Below are positions 20,975 through 31,900 of a stretch of 64,000 bases of DNA, piece after piece; positions within the stretch are counted from its first letter, which is position 1; every line of letters begins with the position of its first letter. Below the pieces are notes generated by a model that worked only from the letters and a program-made list of their open reading frames with translations, was not told the origin of the DNA and did not search any database. The translations under genes were made by a program, and so were the position numbers. The DNA is from Gracilariopsis chorda (taxonomy: Eukaryota; Rhodophyta; Florideophyceae; Gracilariales; Gracilariaceae), in NCBI GenBank assembly GCA_003194525.1, contig NBIV01000065.1, forward strand, positions 124,001 to 188,000, given 5' to 3'.

Positions 20975-21047
20975 GGATGGCGTTTGCCTTGTGGCGTGAT
21001 AACCTTGGTAGTACCCAGTTTATCACGCCACAAGGCAAACGCCGTCC
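20975..21047. repeat. Long hairpin, 28-bp arms
   Basis: Arms 20975-21002 and 21020-21047 are inverse complements with one mismatch, separated by 17 bp. The outer flanks also show weak inverse similarity, which suggests a once-longer inverted repeat. It is not part of any gene seen. Confidence 0.85.
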
Positions 21048-21104
21048 GTTTCGTTCCCTCGTTTCTCCTAAAAGAAAGCACAGTGCCAACTTGGATACCA
21101 ACCT

Positions 21105-21176
21105 GTGCATGAGTTGAGAAAGGCAAAGCACTAAGTCGGTGGAGCTTAGAGCTTTGCGTTTTCTCAACTCACGCAC
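21105..21176. repeat. Second hairpin, about 31-bp imperfect arms
   Basis: Arms about 21105-21134 and 21145-21176 pair around a short loop (GTGCATGAGTTGAGAAAGGC with the inverse of ACGCAAAGC...GAGTTGAGAAAA). It lies 58 bp from the hairpin at 20975-21047, and the two together may be the core of a foldback or MITE-like element. Confidence 0.75.
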
Positions 21177-21179
21177 GTG

Positions 21180-22582
21180 GGGGGAGAGGGAAGGTGCAAG
21201 CAGACGTGTGCTAGCGGGAACGATCAGATTCGTCCAGACTTTTCATGACGACGTACGGGCGTCATCGTCAACGTGCATCATCGTGGGAGCCAGCGGTTAT
21301 CCTCAGCCTTCTCCCAAAGGGTTTTTGAATCGTTGACCAATTCACAAGGAATCACCAACGCGGGTGCGACGGATTTGTTTTGAAAATAAAGAGATCATTC
21401 GCTTCTCGGCTCCAAATCCCTCTCCCAGAGGGCGATGTGTTAGATGAATCTAGTTCAGGACTCGCGCCACGGCTGATGATGCAGACGTTCACACACTTAA
21501 AGAGCAGAATGCTGCACACGCGCTGCGCTTGCAGATACGTCGGAAACCTTCGCGAGGGAGGCATTTGCTGTTGTTGCTGGAACGTGCTCCTAATTCCGAA
21601 TACACGGTAGGGTTTCTCAGTAGTTGTATCCATCTTTTATCTGGAACTTACTATAGCTGTGATTGTTCACCACACTTGTGTAATTGAATGGCAACCGTCC
21701 ATGTAATGGCCTCCGTTTGTGGTTAACGAAACCATAGTGCCTGAGATAGTACATATAGACACACTAGTAGAAGATTAGCTATGTTCTAGTTCAGCAATGG
21801 GCAGGGTCCACTGCACCTCTGAGGCAAAAACTTGTAAAAAAGCTTCTAGCATTCATTCTCTTGCAACCTACAGTTCGGTATCTCAACTTAACGTCTGGTT
21901 CCGAAGTTTCAAGAAGGCTTCCAAAGAACCGGCACATTCTTGTAACACTGTTCTAAGCTCCCATCGTCCGGTTGCAGCCAATGACTACTCCATCCTTCAT
22001 ACACCCATCTGCAGCAGCAGTGGTGCGCTCGCCGGCTAGTATATTATGACAGAGCCAAACCAGAATCAAACCTCAGCAGAAAGTTCCGACTCTGCACCCA
22101 TTTTGCTACCGGGGCTTGTTTTTTCTCCTTCCTTTTTTCCAGTTCTTCATTCTGTGCTGCATTCAGAGGATACCAGCAGAGTGGCACACCCCGACATGGC
22201 GGGATGCACTGTATTACGTTTCTGCCACCCAGAAGCATTGGCAACATCCTACACAGCTTTTTTTCTGAACACCCGGCAAAAACATGATTGTACAATAGGC
22301 TAGCATCGCGTTCGGTTGTTAGATCTCGGCAGAGTGTCTACAAAAGCCCCCAATACCTCGGAATCTTTGGCTCGTACGAGTAATAATTGAGGGGAGGTGG
22401 CAAGAATACTCTGTTGCATTCATTACTAGCGCGAAGTACAGAGAGGAAAAGCAAATATATTTATTACCCAACAGCAGAGACGTCTACCCTTGGTACAGTA
22501 CTGACGGAATTTCTCCAGCTGCTCTGAAATATGCCAATCTTCTTCACAGCTGAAGAATGCTTCGCATCTTCTTCGTACGCCC
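21180..22582. other. No recognisable gene
   Basis: There are only short ORFs (21139-21336, 21352-21633, 21797-22039 and 22044-22303), none with domains. The segment 22426-22674 on the minus strand is discussed with the Cys-rich gene. Confidence 0.4.
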
Positions 22583-22620
22583 TCAACGCAGTATCTTAGC
22601 ACATTCTCTCTCACATGACA
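22426..22620 (-). pseudogene. Out-of-frame C-terminal continuation of the Cys-rich gene
   Basis: In the next frame, overlapping the end of the 313-aa ORF, the sequence reads RYCVEGVRRRCEAFFSC, later FRQYCTKGRRLCC, and stops at 22426. It continues the CER[DE]C repeat pattern of the upstream module. A single frame change near 22590-22620, or a small intron, would explain the arrangement. Confidence 0.4.
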
Positions 22621-23524
22621 GATCGTAGTTGTATCCATCCTGACGCTCAGTCGTGTTCTGCAATTCATCTTCACCTTTTGCTCTCAGGGTCTGTGTCAAG
22701 GGTGGCTCTACACTTCTCGCTGTGCTACTGAGGTGCCCTGCAACAGGATATCCGTACTTCGGACACCATAAGACTAAATGTATGTTGCACACGCACTTGC
22801 TGATGCACTGGCCGTATTGAACTCGTTTCGAAAGAGATGGTGCATCTGAGCATGAAATGCGACACCCCAGCCATTCTTCCAAACAATCACGTTCGCATCC
22901 CCGGGTCTCCGAGCTTCCTTCGTTAATCCTGTTCCAGTACCTTTCATTTCTGGGGATCGTGAAGTGTGGCGAAGGGCAGTGGAAGGGACTATAAGCATTG
23001 CAAAAGCATCGGTTGATACATGCAGCTCGGTTGTAGTCACAATTTTGACAGCTCCACGTGCTGCATGTCCCTACAACTTGTTGAGTAAGGCCCGGCGCTT
23101 GGTATCGGTACTTTCCATTCTGCTGCTCATAAACGTAGCAGTCACGACGAGTAAGTCCCTGGATCCCGGCCATTTGTATGCACGCATCCATATCCGTGTC
23201 GGTAAAGTGGCAAGGAGTACTTGTATGTCCACTGGATTTTATGGAAGCGGACATCGCTGAGTGACATGTACTGGTATATTCTCTTCTCAGACATTCCTGG
23301 TATCCTGGGTTGAGATGTGATCCGCATTTATCATGCTTCTGCAAACATGCGGTCTTGGCACTCTCTCTTGAGGGGTAGATATAGTCGCTGTATTCCGTAT
23401 TCCCGTCTGTAGAGATGTAGCAGTGTCCGCATTCTCTGCTATAGAAGCAGTCTGCTTTCAAGACGAAAGTGCATATCGCAAGGAAGACCAAGTAGAGAGG
23501 GTTATGAAGACGAACGTAATGCAT
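22583..23524 (-). CDS. Secreted cysteine-rich repeat protein, 313 aa, novel
   Basis: The N-terminus MHYVRLHNPLYLVFLAICTF continues into LKADC and is a clear signal peptide. The rest holds about 27 cysteines. An internal repeat is visible: CINRCFCNAYSPFHCP (middle) matches CISKCVCNIHLVLWCP (C-terminal third) with spacing C-x3-C-x-C-N-x6-CP. A CERDCLEEWLGC motif before the second unit recurs as SCEREC at the C-terminus. That points to extracellular disulfide-bonded modules. I know of no family with this pattern. The frame closes at 22583, but the overlapping frame at 22426-22620 continues with regularly spaced cysteines (YCVEGVRRRCEAFFSC), suggesting a frame break or a missed intron that removes a third module. 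It is an isolated gene flanked by debris. Confidence 0.6.
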   Translation of the reverse strand: MHYVRLHNPLYLVFLAICTFVLKADCFYSRECGHCYISTDGNTEYSDYIYPSRESAKTACLQKHDKCGSHLNPGYQECLRREYTSTCHSAMSASIKSSGHTSTPCHFTDTDMDACIQMAGIQGLTRRDCYVYEQQNGKYRYQAPGLTQQVVGTCSTWSCQNCDYNRAACINRCFCNAYSPFHCPSPHFTIPRNERYWNRINEGSSETRGCERDCLEEWLGCRISCSDAPSLSKRVQYGQCISKCVCNIHLVLWCPKYGYPVAGHLSSTARSVEPPLTQTLRAKGEDELQNTTERQDGYNYDLSCERECAKILR

Positions 23525-23793
23525 CTTGCTCGTGTATTGAGTAATGGACAGAGAGCAGAATCGTTGGGGAAACGGTTTACCGCTTCCGACAGCGGTTCAC
23601 GCCTACCGACTATATATACAAAACTACTAGGTCAGTTGAAAACCACGGATCTATGACGGGTTGCAGCTAATCATATAAACCGCTAGGTTCGTGGGGATTG
23701 CCAAAGTGTCACGGTGGTACAAAGGCCCTAAACAGCGCGGCAGGTCTGTGCCCAGAGCAGGTGCAACAGGGACACGGTGAAAATGCAAGAGTT

Positions 23794-23825
23794 ACGACGG
23801 GTACGACGGGTACGACGGGTACGAA
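23794..23825. repeat. 9-bp minisatellite (TACGACGGG)
   Basis: Three perfect units and a diverged fourth (TACGAAGGG) in tandem. No associated gene. Confidence 0.8.
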
Positions 23826-24346
23826 GGGCACTGCTAACCCTTGGGAGTTAACCAGGGTTGGATTGCTACCGTCATAGCTTTCCGTCTAGAAGGGTCATAA
23901 GGACAACCCTTACAACTATTTGCCACTGGCAAACTGCCAGCTGAACTTCGGCGACGATGGTGTCTCCCCTTGCCCGAATTTGCTTTGTGTGGAGAGTCAG
24001 TTTGCGCAGAACCATTTTAGGGTTCTTGCGCCTTAAGTGGAAGCGCTTGCAATCTAACCCCGATCTTCTATACATTCCTTATGTATTGCGCAACACTGAG
24101 TTGTGCATCTTGTCCAGCGGCGAGTGTAACGAAGCTGCGTATGGATTGTTGGCACTGTAACACATGAACACGCCCGCTTCGGCGCTTTGAACCAACTCGT
24201 GTGTGATGAGGCAAACTTGGGGTTTTGCGGAACGAAGAGGTTTTATCCGAACAGAGGCGTGTGCCCATAAGCAGAAATAGACACATTCGAATGCGGGTGA
24301 CACGTTTCAGCCCTGAAAAAGGGCGAGTCGTGCCTAGCCTGCCGCC

Positions 24347-24402
24347 GGCCTTTAGCCTTGGCTTCGACCTCTGCCGAGTTGGCGAAGACAAGGCTAAAGG
24401 CC
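24347..24402. repeat. Hairpin, 20-bp arms
   Basis: Arms 24347-24366 and 24383-24402 pair with one mismatch across a 16-bp loop. The stem core is GGCCTTTAGCCTTG. There is no T-run after it and no adjacent gene end, so a terminator role is not supported. Confidence 0.8.
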
Positions 24403-25096
24403 CACCCCAACTCCGTCGCGTGCAACTACGATTGCTCTTGTTGCAATTTGAGCTGACGAGAGGTGAGAGATAGCCTTCCTAATCACCGTAGACGGCCTTC
24501 TCTCCTGGAAGTGGAGACAAAGCTCTTTCGTAGGATCGTAAATCTCTGTCCACGTGTGTTCTTCAAAACGCTAGAGCGAATGTTTATTATTACGGACGTT
24601 TTAAGTTAAGACAAAAGGGTTACAAAAAGCCCTTTTGTAAGCTTTGCTCCTGTATACAGAAGGGAAAGGCATTATTACCGGAGTTGAAGGGATGTTGAGA
24701 GAGGGGCTAAGGGCTAAAAAGTTAGCAATGCTAACCCATTAGTGGCCCTGTGGCATTCTTTTCAAAAGCATCGACCTCTTGATATTCGCCGCACACCCAA
24801 CCACCTAGTCCAGCTATCTATGCAAGGGTGACAACAGCTGTTTTGAAACTTTGATGTTTTAAAAACTCTTTCTTCGGAAGATGTTTCGCGTTTTAATTAG
24901 AAAGCTGTCAAGTAGCAATGGTTATTTTTATGTTCAGTGTACAAAGGTTGGCCTGAGAACAAAAAGTGATGCCAAAAGAGCTGCGCAGACAAGAACATGG
25001 CTGTAGTGCCAGACAAAGAGCGTGGTGAAGAAGGGCTCATCAATAAACTGCTAAGAATCCAACTACTCATCACACATAGTGCTAATAATTCATCAC

Positions 25097-26569
25097 TTAG
25101 GATGAATCGTTCTTCTTTGACTTGTTGTTGTTATTGTTGTTGCCCTTAGTCCTTCCAAAAATCCAGCGTCGACGCTGTTCAACTTTTTTCTTAGCGTCTT
25201 TGGAAGCGCTTCGAGACCTCTGAAGCAAGGACTTGGCTTTCTGTTTTCCCTTGTCAAGAACGCTGGGCTCGGCGCCGAAACGCGTTTCGTACAGGGCCAT
25301 GTTACGTTCATGTTCGCCGTCCAACTCGCGTTTGAGCTTGAGAATAACGCCCAGCAAACGCTCATTCTCCGACTGCATTTCGGCCGTACGCTGTTTCTCC
25401 TCCATAAGCTCCATGCGAATACGGTCGTCCTCCCGGGCATTGCGCCTTTTCTTCATGCTTGCTCGTCTGGGAGAACGTTCTTCGGAGGGGCTATCAGACG
25501 TACGCGGCGGCGCGCTTTGGTTGGAGTTTTCCGTTGCTTTTGCGGCACTCAGTTGTTGTTCAACGTTGGCTTTGTCCTTTCTACAGTCGGAAAGCTGCTG
25601 CTGCAAATGGGTGTTAAGAGCGAGTAGTTGCTCAACTCGCGCGGTGAGGTTATCGATTTGGGCTTGCGCCTGCGGGGAGGGCACGTGGAGCGGGCCGCCC
25701 AGATCGCGATGAGCGGGAGAGGTGGGCGCGGGCGCCTTTGCGGGCAAAGAAGGAATGTTGGAGTCGGACAGGTCGGATTCAGAATGGTGATCATCCGAAC
25801 TGGAGTCGAGACGAAAGTTGATGACGGAGGAATGTTCATCGGAGAGTTGCTCATACGGGGAGTCTGTTTGGTGGGTAGAGTGACTGCTTTCGGAAAGTGC
25901 AGGCGGATCAGGCACGGTGCGACCGTGCGTATTAATCATGCCGCTGACGCTGACAACGCACGAGCGCGACAAACTGAGCGGGTTTCCCAGCGGAATGACG
26001 GCGTGATTAAACGGTTTCACGGGGTGTGCAACGGAGATTTGGAACTTTTGTAGCGGGGACAACTTGCCAACCGACGCTGGCGGACCCGGTCGTTGGTTGA
26101 GAATTTCCCACTGCGCCCTCAACATTTGAATGTTCTTGGTGTACACGAGCACATTGTCGTCCATGTAGACGATTTGCTGCTCTTCGTCGTCGTCGCGGGA
26201 CTCGTCGGGCCCGTTGATGGTCCACAGGCGCAGCGGCTGGGGGCTGTGCAAGTGGGTGATTCGCGGCTTCTCGGTCCAGATTCCCTTGGAGTAGCGGGTG
26301 GAATGCGGCGCTCCGTACACAGTTTCGCAGGGCAGATTGGCGAATGGATTGGGGGCTGGTTGTGCTGGCGGGTGGTGTTCGTCGTCTTCTTCATCGGAGG
26401 TGACGTAGTTTGCGGACGGGCGGTAATCAGTGACGGATAGCAGCGGCTGTTGTTCCGGGGTGGGGGGGTCGGGCGACGGAGGCGCGGCCGGTTCGGCTTG
26501 GGTGGGGGGTTGGGGGGTTTCGGAAGGGGTGACGCTGACATTTTGGTTTGACGAGGAGCAGGGAGACAT
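25097..26569 (-). CDS. Coiled-coil protein of unknown function, 490 aa
   Basis: I chose the start at 26569 (MSPCSSSNQNVSVTP). The frame is open further upstream, but only through low-complexity promoter DNA and the tandem repeats. The N-terminal 60 residues are Pro-rich. About 60-210 is a folded-looking segment with KGIWTEKPRITHLHSPQPLR and QQIVYMDDNVLVYTKNIQML. About 230-300 is Ser/Asp-rich. Coiled coils lie at about 300-345 (IDNLTARVEQLLALNTHLQQ) and about 380-435 (RIRMELMEEKQRTAEMQSEN). The C-terminus is very basic with an Asn run (NNNNNN). No family is recognised. The basic tail and coils suggest a scaffold, possibly nuclear or cytoskeletal, which is inference only. It is divergent from the gene at 27698 across tandem repeats. 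Confidence 0.7.
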   Translation of the reverse strand: MSPCSSSNQNVSVTPSETPQPPTQAEPAAPPSPDPPTPEQQPLLSVTDYRPSANYVTSDEEDDEHHPPAQPAPNPFANLPCETVYGAPHSTRYSKGIWTEKPRITHLHSPQPLRLWTINGPDESRDDDEEQQIVYMDDNVLVYTKNIQMLRAQWEILNQRPGPPASVGKLSPLQKFQISVAHPVKPFNHAVIPLGNPLSLSRSCVVSVSGMINTHGRTVPDPPALSESSHSTHQTDSPYEQLSDEHSSVINFRLDSSSDDHHSESDLSDSNIPSLPAKAPAPTSPAHRDLGGPLHVPSPQAQAQIDNLTARVEQLLALNTHLQQQLSDCRKDKANVEQQLSAAKATENSNQSAPPRTSDSPSEERSPRRASMKKRRNAREDDRIRMELMEEKQRTAEMQSENERLLGVILKLKRELDGEHERNMALYETRFGAEPSVLDKGKQKAKSLLQRSRSASKDAKKKVEQRRRWIFGRTKGNNNNNNKSKKNDSS

Positions 26570-27697
26570 AGTGGTTTTGAGCGCAGAGCTTGGGGCGAGG
26601 GAGCAGAGCGTGAAGTGGGGGGAGGGGGGGGAGAAGAAGTAGTGAAGGTGGGTGTGGTTTAACGGCGCGGGGGCGCGCGGAGGACACGCGCGGGCGGAAA
26701 GCTTCTGTGTCCGCCTCTCTGTGCGCGTGCAGCGCATTACGTGTGCAGGCGCGCCGATGACGTGTCGCGCGGAGCAAGCGGCCAATAAGGGGGCGGCACA
26801 CGTGTGCAGCGCGGGGAGGGGGGAGTAGTAGTTGAGGTTAAAAGTTATGATATGCAAAAGCACTAGAGAGGCCACAAGTCGGGTGTGAACTGTGATGACC
26901 AAAAGAACTCACTACTAACTTAGGCCACAAGTGCGGTGTGAAGCATGGCAGTGACCCCCTACGACGACGCACATATACACCACAGAAGGTATAACTTGCA
27001 TGCGCCAAGAGCGCGAGCCGCTTTGTCATAGGTTAAAAGTTATGACATGCAAAAGCACTAGGCCACAAGTAGCGTGTGAACTGTGATGACCAAAAGCACT
27101 CACTACTAACTTAGGCCACAAGTGCGGTGTGAAGCATGGCAGTGACCCCCTACGACGACGCACATATACACCACAGAAGGTATAACTTGCATGCGCCAAG
27201 AGCGCGAGCCGCTTTGTCATAGGTTAAAAGTTATGACATGCAAAAGCACTAGGCCACAAGTAGCGTGTGAACTGTGATGACCAAAAGCACTCACTACTAA
27301 CTTAGGCCACAAGTGCGGTGTGAAGCATGGCAGTGACCCGCTACGACAACGCACATATACACCACAGAAGGTATAACTTGCATGCGCCAAGAGCGCGAGC
27401 CGCTTTGTCATAAGTCAAAAACGGTGTCAACTGATGATAGTCGCAGCCGGTACACGTATATCGTGCACCACACGGCTGTGCTGGTGCGCGCGCGCGAATG
27501 CAACGCGCACTCGCCGTAGATGGCGGCGGCGCTGGCTCCGCCGCGCGCGCGCGCTTGTGTTGCATTCGGCACGGCCTCCCTTCGCTGTTATTACGCGCAC
27601 CAGGCGGCAGTGGCCACGCCCGTTTCGGCGCCCACTGCCAAAGCGCTCCTTCCCCCTCCTTCCCCCCCCCTCCTTCCCTCCCGCTCACACCGTCCTC
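26570..27697. promoter_or_regulatory. Divergent intergenic region (coiled-coil gene / 27698 gene)
   Basis: 1,128 bp separate the two start codons and include the three 191-bp repeats and GC-rich flanks on both sides (26640-26820 and 27440-27690). A C/T-rich leader (CCTTCCCCCCC) precedes the ATG at 27698, as it does before the RBM26-like gene. Confidence 0.45.
26835..27411. repeat. Three tandem repeats of about 191 bp between divergent genes
   Basis: Units are 26835-27029 (195 bp), 27030-27220 (191 bp) and 27221-27411 (191 bp), nearly identical. Each contains two related sub-blocks starting AGGCCACAAGT. On the minus strand each unit holds a 63-64 codon ORF beginning MTKRLALLAHASYTF, and adjacent ORFs overlap stop-to-start as ATGA. 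They lie between the start codons of two divergent genes, so promoter or spacer repeats are likelier than coding. Confidence 0.9.
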
Positions 27698-28597
27698 ATG
27701 CCACTTGCTCGCATTCACGCACTTGTGCTACTCGCCGCGCTGGCGCTGTTGCTACGTCATTCCACGCCCAACGCCGCCGCCCGTCGCAACCCCCCCCCGT
27801 CGCTTTCGCCGCGGCCGCGGCCGCAATCCGCCGCCGCCCCGCACGCAGTGAGCGCGTCGGACGCGCTGATCGTTCAAACAGAGCGTGAAGAGGCGCTTCA
27901 AAGCCCGCCGCAGCTCGCGCTGTCGCCCTTATCCCCCCCCCAAATGCAGCGCGTGCGCGCGCTGCCGCCGCCGCCGCAGTACAACCGAACGCGCGTGGCG
28001 CACGCTCTCTACAAGATCGTCAAGCTGTTCGGCGTCAAGTCGGTGTGCGACATGCCGGCCGCGGCGCACCACCCGTGGTTGCAGCCGACGCTCAGTCAGC
28101 TGGCGTTCGAAACGCCCTCCTTCGAGTACACCGCCATCGAGCGCAACCGCTCGCAACTGGCGCGCATCCGCGCCGCGCTGCAGCCCGTGCTGGACGTGAA
28201 CGGCGCTTCGCAGCTGGCCGCCAACGCCAACGGCAGCGGCGGCGCGCAGTGCGAGCTGCTGTTTTACTGGCCGCCCGCGCTGCACGACGGCAGCGGCGGC
28301 GCGGCGCGGCTCGAGGCGGCGGCCATGCTCAACAACGCGCTGGGCGCCATCCGGAGCGCCAAGGCGGCGCGACTGACGCACGTCATTGTGGCGCAGAGCG
28401 CGAGCAAGTGGGCGCGCGCCACGCTGTTGTTCCGCGCCGGGCGGTGGAGCGTGCTTGAAGACGGCGTGGGGACGGCGCCGTTCGCGCTCAACGAGCACGT
28501 CAAGGGCGCCATTCCAATCGGCTGCTCGCCGCACCGCGACGCCGTGTACATGACGCTGTACGCGCTACGCTCCATACCGAGCAGCGCGCTGCAGTGA
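27698..28597 (+). CDS. Signal-peptide protein with weak methyltransferase-like core, 299 aa
   Basis: The chosen ATG (27698) follows a pyrimidine-rich leader and gives MPLARIHALVLLAALALLL, a signal peptide or membrane anchor. Residues about 25-90 are Pro/Ala/Ser-rich. The core (about 95-299) contains FGVKSVCDMPAAAHHPWLQP and FEYTAIERNRSQLARI, then THVIVAQSASKW and FRAGRWSVLEDGVG. The SVCD(M/V)P...W...Y...IERN layout resembles motifs I and II of class I SAM-dependent methyltransferases, as in secreted or Golgi sugar and small-molecule methyltransferases, but the Gly-rich loop is absent. The function is therefore unproven. GC content is very high. It is tandem with ferlin, with 400 bp to its start. 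Confidence 0.6.
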   Translation: MPLARIHALVLLAALALLLRHSTPNAAARRNPPPSLSPRPRPQSAAAPHAVSASDALIVQTEREEALQSPPQLALSPLSPPQMQRVRALPPPPQYNRTRVAHALYKIVKLFGVKSVCDMPAAAHHPWLQPTLSQLAFETPSFEYTAIERNRSQLARIRAALQPVLDVNGASQLAANANGSGGAQCELLFYWPPALHDGSGGAARLEAAAMLNNALGAIRSAKAARLTHVIVAQSASKWARATLLFRAGRWSVLEDGVGTAPFALNEHVKGAIPIGCSPHRDAVYMTLYALRSIPSSALQ

Positions 28598-28996
28598 TGA
28601 TGATGGCGAAGGGGCGCGACGGTTGGCGCCGAGTGCTGGAGCGCGCGCCTGCTTACATGGTGTGTACTTAGATGCGCGTTTTTAAAACGAATTGCGGCGC
28701 ATCTCGCGAGCGCGTGATCACACATGATGTGTGCGCTTGTGTCAGTCGCCGTCGCGCTGACGCGCGTAACGTTCGGCCCTGGCTGGCGCCACGCGGCAAG
28801 CAGCTGCGCCCTGCAACGCCGTCCACCTGGCGCCTGCTCTCGCCCGTTACGAACCTTTATCATCTTCCAGTTGCATCCCCAAAGCCCCCAGCACCCCCAA
28901 CACCCCCACACCCCCACACCCCCTCGTCCATCTCTGTCAGCACACTCCCCGCAAAACCAGTTACTCTCTCCACTCCCGCCCCTACTCCACCCCCCA

Positions 28997-31900
28997 ATGC
29001 ATCCCGTCCACCAAGACGATGAGCCCCAGACACCCCTGCTCCCCGGAGAGAATCTCCTCCCGTCCCTAATCCCCATCTCAACAACCTCCTCCGACCCAGA
29101 ACATCAAAACCAACCCGCCATGTCCTCCCGACCAACCGCCCCCCCCGCCCGCCCCACCCCCGGCCCCGCCGCCAAGTACCGAGCAAAACTGCGCGCAAAC
29201 CCCTCCGTCCGCTTCGCCAAGCGCCTCGCGCACAACGCCGTCAACAAGGCCGAAGACGTCGGCATCGGCCTGCTAGGCGTCACAGACGCCGCCCTGGCCG
29301 CCGGCGAGGGCGTCGGCCGCACCGCCGCCTCCGGCGTCGGCGCCGTTGGCAGCGTCGTCGAAGACAGCGTGGCGGGCGTTTTCACCGCCTCCAAATCCGC
29401 AAACGTGCTCGTCCCGAGAATCGTCGACACCGTCAAGGAGGTCGACATCTCAGGCACCATTTTGAAAGACCTCAACCGCGCCATCGAAGTGGAGCACATG
29501 AAGGGAACCTCCAACGCCGAGTCCCCTCTCAACACGCCCTGGATTCTGTTGATTTTCCCCATTCTGCCCATCGCCTTCATGTATACAAAGACCGCGCTTT
29601 CCATTTTTGTTCCACCCTTTCTCAGCGTGCTCGTCTCCGTGTGGACCTTCTTCGGGTGGCGCTTCTGGTTTTGTCTCGCCATTGCTTGCATGCTTGCGCT
29701 TGTGCTGGCGTGGAACTCCGTCAAGAACATTGAGCCCCTGCGACCGATCACCATGCAGGTGGACGTGGCCGTCATCAAGTTGCAAACAAACGCTCGTGCG
29801 CAATTGCACAAACAAATGCCCAAGGTATACAAGGCCTTGGATAAAATCCTTCCCCCGGTCACCGCCGCCCTCGTTGCTCTTGATCGTTTGGCCACTCCCA
29901 ACCTTGGCTACTCCCCCCTTCTGGCTATTAATGCAAAGCTTAACGGCTGGATATACGACCCTAAGATTCGAGAAATTCGAGTTACTGACGACGACCAAGT
30001 CACTGTTACGCATCCTGCATCCCCTTCCTCTGCTGCGGAGCGCTCGCTACCCCACTCTGAGTCTGAATCGCCTGCTGGCACTGCTGCTTCTCCCGCGCCC
30101 AAACGCACTGCCGACGGCAACAACCACAATACTCCTATCGTCCAGAAGCGTGATCGTGGACAGGCATTTGTCCTGTCCGAAGGCAACGGGTTCGTTTCCC
30201 AACCCAAGGGCGACGGGCTTGAATTCGACGCCGAGCGAATTACCGAACGACTCGTGCCGCACTCCGAAGGCGGCGGTGAAATGTTTGAACAATACTTTCA
30301 CGTTGAAATCTGCCTTCGACATCTATCCGAACTGCACGCCAACTACACCAGCGTGTGGGTTGAATGGCTTTACAACGACGTGGTCATTGATCGTTCCGTC
30401 ATTCGAGACATCACCTCAAGCAATGACTGGAAGGGATTCGGAGCGTCGTTTGATAATTATACGTTGCAAGGTGAGGTTCGTTTACCGATGCGCGCCGATA
30501 CTACTGTTGTGAAAGGTGGCTTTGTTGATGTTCCTGTTCGCCTTGTTCTTCGCGGCCGACATGGTTTGCCGCTTTATGGAAATGACGGCGCTCGTCGATA
30601 TATGCGCGATTCTCCGCATGCCTCCGTTATAGGCGAAATTCAGTTGAGCGCACTTCGCATTGGCATTGGCACGGATATTGACGGTATCACCCGGTCTGAA
30701 CTGCGTATCCCTCTTCATGCACTCGGTTGTGAACAGTACCGTGCGGCCGTCTTGCGCGCGTCTGCTCGAATCACCCCGGTTGATAGTAGCAGTTACTCGT
30801 ATCGGCAAATGCTTAGTCAGCTTCCAAATGGGGAATGGACGGTGCGTGTGAACGTCTTCGAGTTGAGAAACCTGCGAGGCGTGGACAATTCTGGAAGTTC
30901 TGATCCGTTTGTTTCTGCCACGGTGATGGGAATCACCAAGAAGACGGGCCGTCAGAAGCAAACGCTCAGTTGCATGGTCAATCAATTGCTCTTCTTCTCC
31001 AGCGTGCGCACCGGACTGGAGTTTGAAGATGAGAAAATTGTTATTGACGTTATGGACTGGAGTCGCACCGGCGCACCAAAGCAAATTGGCGTGTACACAG
31101 TTGATGCAAAGCGTATGCTAGAGCTCCCTGCTCACGAAATGTACAGAAAGTGGTTTGCGCTGCAAGACCCCAGAGGAGGTAAGCGTCCTGCCGGTTTCAT
31201 CAAGATGTCTATCACCGTCGTTCCCCCTGGAGGTTCACCCCCTTTCCATGACGACACTGAGGACACTGAAGAACTATCGGCCGGTAACTTGTTGAAGAGC
31301 AGCGTTCTTAAGACCCCAAAGATTTCATACCAGAACTGGGCTGTACATATCACCGTTGGGTGGGCCGACATGCTTCCTAACATGGTCGGTCCTGGGTACC
31401 GCGATGCTATTCGTGGGTATGTGACTTTTAACTACTCGGGATGGAAGGATCATGAAACAAGAGTATTCATTGCTGAAGCGAAGGACGTGATTGACCCTAA
31501 CGTTGGGACGGCGTGTTGGGTATCACCGCAAAGACGCTTGATATGGAATGAGGAGTATGTGCTACCGCTTACTGTTATTAACGAGCGTGTGGCCCAAGAG
31601 GGAATCAGTTTGAAGTTGTATCACAAGGTCATGCCTCGTCTTCAAGATCCATTTAGAACTGACAAGCTGATAGGGCAGGTGAACGTTTCCTTCGAAGAGC
31701 TGTTCAAGAACATGACGACTGCAGTTGTCCGAGGGGATCCTGCGGATGGCGAAGATGAAGGTGATCGCGTGAGGACCGTTGCACTGATGAAACCGCGTTA
31801 CTACAACTTTTACGGCAAGCCCCAGGGTGAGGCTGATCCGTACGACAAGGGCGTTGCATTCCGCGGCAGAGTGCTTATCGGAGTTGGTGCAAAACCCGGA

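Larger units (their letters stand above)
23525..25096. other. Intergenic with short repeats and hairpins, no gene recognised
   Basis: It contains a 9-bp minisatellite (TACGACGGG, about four units, 23794-23825), a 20-bp-arm hairpin (24347-24402), a 9-bp-arm ACAAAAGGG/CCCTTTTGT hairpin (about 24610-24638) and a GGGCTAA-rich stretch near 24700. ORFs are short and unconvincing. Confidence 0.45.

Noticed and set aside
24347-24402. Hairpin as a transcription terminator
   Set aside because: No T-run, no adjacent gene end, and eukaryotic context.
25097-26902. 601-codon version of the coiled-coil protein starting at 26902
   Set aside because: The extra N-terminus is translated from promoter DNA and the first tandem repeat; the start at 26569 gives a coherent protein.
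26835-27411. CRISPR array from the regular repeats
   Set aside because: Units are contiguous 191-bp tandem repeats without unique spacers and the genome is eukaryotic.
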